A stretch of DNA of 17,436 nt from Fervidobacterium sp. GTDB taxonomy: Bacteria > Thermotogota > Thermotogae > Thermotogales > Fervidobacteriaceae. The translations under genes were made by a program, and so were the position numbers. The stretch covers positions 1 to 17,436 of the forward strand of contig DPIB01000105.1 of the NCBI GenBank assembly GCA_003522805.1, read 5' to 3'. The notes under the pieces were generated by a model. The model searched no databases. It was not told the DNA's origin and was given only the letters and a program-made list of their open reading frames with translations. How positions within the stretch are numbered: the first letter of the stretch is position 1; each line of letters opens with the position of its first letter. This document shows positions 15,007-17,436 of this stretch, piece after piece.

Positions 15007-15756
15007 ATGGCAAAAGAATTTTATGATTTAAGAGTGAGAGCTATTACAGTTCTGGCCATTACAATAATCTTATTCTTTGTCATTGCACCATTCCAAAAAC
15101 TTTCTGTCTCGATGTTGGAGGGCTATACAGACAATCCGGCAATGGAGAAATTTATGCCAAAAGGGTTTACAGAAAGGTTGAAAGAATGGAATTTCTACAT
15201 AAATAGTCAATGGTACGGGAAGAATTTCGGTCAAATAATACCGATAATCGGAATAATAATCGCCTTTCCGTTGTTCTCTAGAGAGTTCGAGAGCGGAACC
15301 ATAGCGTTCTTATTGGTGAGAAGATCTCGAAGAGATGTTTTCATATCTAAGTTCTTGGCAGGCCTTTTAGTTACTGCGTGCGTAATGTTTGTAGAGAGTT
15401 CTTTACCGCCCTTGTATTCCTTGATAATGTCTAAGAACTACGATCTTGATCTTTATTTCAAGGCAATGCTGCAAAGTGTATTTGCTGGTGTGTTGTGGTA
15501 CAATGTAGGCATGTTTTTCTCTACCATCTTCAGAGATCAAGTCAAGCCTATATTAGCCTCGCTTGGGATACTTGCACTTACCACAACAGTTGGCTTTCTT
15601 AAAGGTTTGAGGTTTCTAAACACATATCCATATGCCTTATGTTCCAAAATATTAGAAAGTGGTACCATAGATGTTCCATATACAATTGGTGTCGTCGCAG
15701 TTTCGATAGTACTTGTTGTCTTCTCATATGGAGCCTTTAAAAACAGCGAAGTATGA
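15007..15756 (+). CDS. ABC-2 type transporter permease
   Basis: The 249-residue protein is the membrane partner of the preceding ATPase. It has about six membrane helices (around 12-29, 78-92, 114-133, 155-175, 182-200 and 222-242). The element SREFESGTIAFLLVRRSRRDVFISKFLAG after the second helix is the cytoplasmic coupling region common to ABC-2 permeases. A soluble loop of about 45 residues (30-75) lies between helices 1 and 2. ATG 15007 has GAGGTGAG just upstream, inside the end of the ATPase gene. No substrate can be assigned. Confidence 0.88.
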   Translation: MAKEFYDLRVRAITVLAITIILFFVIAPFQKLSVSMLEGYTDNPAMEKFMPKGFTERLKEWNFYINSQWYGKNFGQIIPIIGIIIAFPLFSREFESGTIAFLLVRRSRRDVFISKFLAGLLVTACVMFVESSLPPLYSLIMSKNYDLDLYFKAMLQSVFAGVLWYNVGMFFSTIFRDQVKPILASLGILALTTTVGFLKGLRFLNTYPYALCSKILESGTIDVPYTIGVVAVSIVLVVFSYGAFKNSEV

Positions 15757-15816
15757 TTAGTCTATCTATTCTGAACAACCGTACTTTAGTTCATAGACAT
15801 TGAAGGAGGTTATAAA

Positions 15817-16143
15817 ATGATCGTTGAGACAATTGAATATGTACCAGGATATGTGATTGTTGAAACTCTAGGAATCGTTAGTGGCACTATCGTAAATTCA
15901 AAACATGTTGGGAGAGATATAGCGGCGGCATTTAAGACCTTAGCTGGTGGTGAAATAAAGGGGTATACGGAATTACTTACAGAAAGCCGAAACATAGCAC
16001 TTAAACGTATGATCGACGCAGCGGAGAAACTTGGGGCAGATGCAATAATCGGGGTTAGGTTCGGTTCTTCATCGGTACTGCAGAGTGCTACCGAGTTATT
16101 TGTCTACGGGACAGCTGTTAGATTGAAAAAGAGCGAGGGATAA
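15817..16143 (+). CDS. YbjQ/UPF0145 family protein
   Basis: This 108-residue cytoplasmic protein belongs to the YbjQ family (UPF0145, formerly DUF74), whose members form rings of five and have no settled function. It shows VETLGIVSGTIVNSKHVGRDIAAAFKTLAGGEI, then YTELLTESRNIALKRMI and the family core AEKLGADAIIGVRFGSSS. AAGGAGGT (15803-15810) lies 6 bp before ATG 15817. It follows the permease by 60 bp without a terminator, so it may be the last gene of the YtrA-like operon. No membrane segment or signal peptide is seen. Confidence 0.93.
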   Translation: MIVETIEYVPGYVIVETLGIVSGTIVNSKHVGRDIAAAFKTLAGGEIKGYTELLTESRNIALKRMIDAAEKLGADAIIGVRFGSSSVLQSATELFVYGTAVRLKKSEG

Positions 16144-16154
16144 AAGAACTTCAG

Positions 16155-16219
16155 AAAAACAAAAAACTCTCTCGGCTGGTTACATATACTCTTTTTGAAT
16201 CAAAGTGCCGAGAGAGTTT
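16155..16219 (-). terminator. Convergent (mainly minus-strand) terminator with a 30-nt loop
   Basis: AAACTCTCTCGGC (16164-16176) and GCCGAGAGAGTTT (16207-16219) are a perfect 13-bp inverted repeat around 30 nt. On the minus strand the stem is followed by T-rich sequence (TTTTTTGTTTTT, 16166-16155), ideal for ending the MFS gene. On the plus strand only GTTTGGTTAATATTT follows, so ending the YbjQ transcript there is weaker. Confidence 0.78.
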
Positions 16220-16282
16220 GGTTAATATTTGCTAAATCTTGCTAATTGTTAGATTTATAAATTCTTGGTGTTATTAATAGTT

Positions 16283-17436
16283 TTATCCATGTGCCTTTTC
16301 CATTTTTACATCTCCACGTTTGACAAACTGAACCGTAATAAGGGAGAGCCCGAAGAAAATACAAGACAAAACCAATAGGGTATCGTAATTGACTTTATCG
16401 ATGAAAACGCCTGCTAATGGCGGAGCTATTATATTTGCAGACATGGAGAAGAAATAATAAAGGCCAGTATATCCACCAACTTTCTCCTCTGTTGTCATAT
16501 CAACTATCATCGGAAGCGAGTTGACATTAACCATGGCCCATCCAAAACCGCCTATTGCAAATATGATAAAGAACACAATTGTCAGTAAGTTTTTGTCCGT
16601 AATTGCTAATCCCAGTACTAAAGTTACGAGGATCACGCAGAAAAGCAGTGTTAGTCCAAACGACATAGTCTTTTTTCTTCCGATCTTTGCACCTATGAAA
16701 CCAGCTGGGATCGAAAAAAGCATGAATGTTAGGGAAAAGGCACCAAGAATAAGTGCACCTGTGCTTTCACTTATACCGATTCTGTACTTCGCGTAGCTGG
16801 TAAAGAATGTTTCAATTGCATTATATCCTATGAACCAAAAAAGTATGGAAAGAAGCATCATCAAAAGGCTATGGTCTTTGCTTGCAAAAACATCTTTCAT
16901 GTTCGATTTAAGATCAGAATAACTCTTCTTATAGACATTCTCGGATTTGACTTTCTCTGTTTTGTCTTTTACTCGGTATTTTTCATCTTCCTTTATGAAA
17001 ATGACAACTAACATAGAAGCAATGAGCATGAGGATAGCACCAACATAGAACGGTAACCCGAAATTCGCATCGTAGAGTGGTTTACCACCAAAATAGGCAA
17101 GCAATGCACCAACGCCACCCATAAAGTTTATAACACCATTGGCCTGACTTCTGTGTTCCGATGGTGTAATATCCGGCATGAGTGCTATAACTGGAGATCT
17201 GAAGAGTGCCATAAAGAAATTCATGAATATTATGTTGAGCATCATGAGCCACAATGCATTCCATGACCTAGTGAGAGGTATGAGAGAAAACGTCAAAGCG
17301 GCTAGCGGTGCTCCAACGAGTATGTACGGCATCCGCCTTCCTAGTCTTGTTCTCGTTTGATCGCTCAGTACACCTAAAATTGGCAGTAGGATGATAGCAA
17401 ATATGTTGTCGATGGTCATAACAAATCCTATCGCCG
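16283..17436 (-). CDS. MFS transporter (GPH/SLC45-like), 5' end beyond window
   Basis: This major facilitator carrier is open through the right edge; the ATG at 17419 is internal, because the frame continues upstream as AIGFV just before MTIDNIFA. About 384 residues are visible. The loop GVLSDQTRTRLGRRMPYI is the family signature between helices 2 and 3, in the form seen in sugar-cation symporters of the GPH/SLC45 type. A hydrophilic central loop of about 45 residues (KEDEKYRVKDKTEKVKS) splits two six-helix halves, and the second half has GFIGAKIGRKKTMSFG. The C terminus is KRGDVKMEKAHG. Sugar uptake is a reasonable guess but not shown. It converges on the YbjQ gene, with a shared terminator between. 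Confidence 0.9.
   Translation of the reverse strand, partial: AIGFVMTIDNIFAIILLPILGVLSDQTRTRLGRRMPYILVGAPLAALTFSLIPLTRSWNALWLMMLNIIFMNFFMALFRSPVIALMPDITPSEHRSQANGVINFMGGVGALLAYFGGKPLYDANFGLPFYVGAILMLIASMLVVIFIKEDEKYRVKDKTEKVKSENVYKKSYSDLKSNMKDVFASKDHSLLMMLLSILFWFIGYNAIETFFTSYAKYRIGISESTGALILGAFSLTFMLFSIPAGFIGAKIGRKKTMSFGLTLLFCVILVTLVLGLAITDKNLLTIVFFIIFAIGGFGWAMVNVNSLPMIVDMTTEEKVGGYTGLYYFFSMSANIIAPPLAGVFIDKVNYDTLLVLSCIFFGLSLITVQFVKRGDVKMEKAHG

Noticed and set aside
15760..15798. GTCTAT ... ATAGAC inverted repeat between permease and YbjQ gene
   Set aside because: The arms are 6 bp with a long loop and unequal internal pairing, and no T tract follows; too weak to call a terminator or operator.
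1..17436. CRISPR array, tRNA, rRNA or insertion sequence
   Set aside because: No regularly spaced repeats, cloverleaf-like segment, transposase-like protein or target-site duplication was seen.

Overview
The window looks like a chromosomal segment of a thermophilic bacterium of the order Thermotogales, most like Fervidobacterium/Thermosipho. Three things suggest this. Base composition is moderately AT-rich with heavy AGA/AGG arginine use. The run rplU - prp - rpmA - ribU-like - rplM - rpsI - dnaG - rpoD is the order I remember from Thermotoga maritima (about TM1458 down to TM1451; from memory, not checked). The MurE fragment carries a DDPR motif instead of DNPR. The genus is an inference. No mobile element, CRISPR array, tRNA or rRNA was seen.

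Region 1 (1-3538, plus strand) makes cell-envelope precursors: the 3' end of murE, then murF, mraY and a second polyprenyl-phosphate sugar-1-phosphate transferase of the WecA type. The WecA-type gene seems to start at a non-canonical ATT codon behind a good Shine-Dalgarno sequence. It runs 120 bp tail-to-tail into the convergent DUF1385 (YqhQ-like) gene.

Region 2 (3419-4990, minus strand) holds DUF1385, an unrecognised 84-residue protein and SpoVS. A strong terminator separates the DUF1385 gene from the two genes upstream. A 344-bp divergent intergenic region (4991-5334) holds a likely spoVS promoter, a 25-nt dyad and the leader of the ribosomal operon.

Region 3 (5335-13592, plus strand) is the information-processing core. 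It has L21, the cysteine protease Prp, L27 made as a precursor with a Prp-type cleavage motif, an ECF S component (probably RibU), L13 and S9, closed by a strong terminator. Then come dnaG and rpoD (a macromolecular-synthesis operon without rpsU nearby) and a large two-lobed FtsX-type ABC permease with no ATPase beside it, closed by a second strong terminator.

Region 4 (13620-16143, plus strand) is a self-contained YtrA-like operon. A near-consensus promoter has its -10 box inside a dyad operator, followed by a short GntR/YtrA repressor, an ABC ATPase, an ABC-2 permease and a YbjQ-family protein. A long inverted repeat then separates it from a convergent MFS transporter that runs off the right edge.

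Most of the window is ordinary Thermotogales core genome. The points most worth checking are the YtrA operator, the Prp/L27 pair, the ATT start with the 120-bp convergent overlap, and the MurE DDPR motif.
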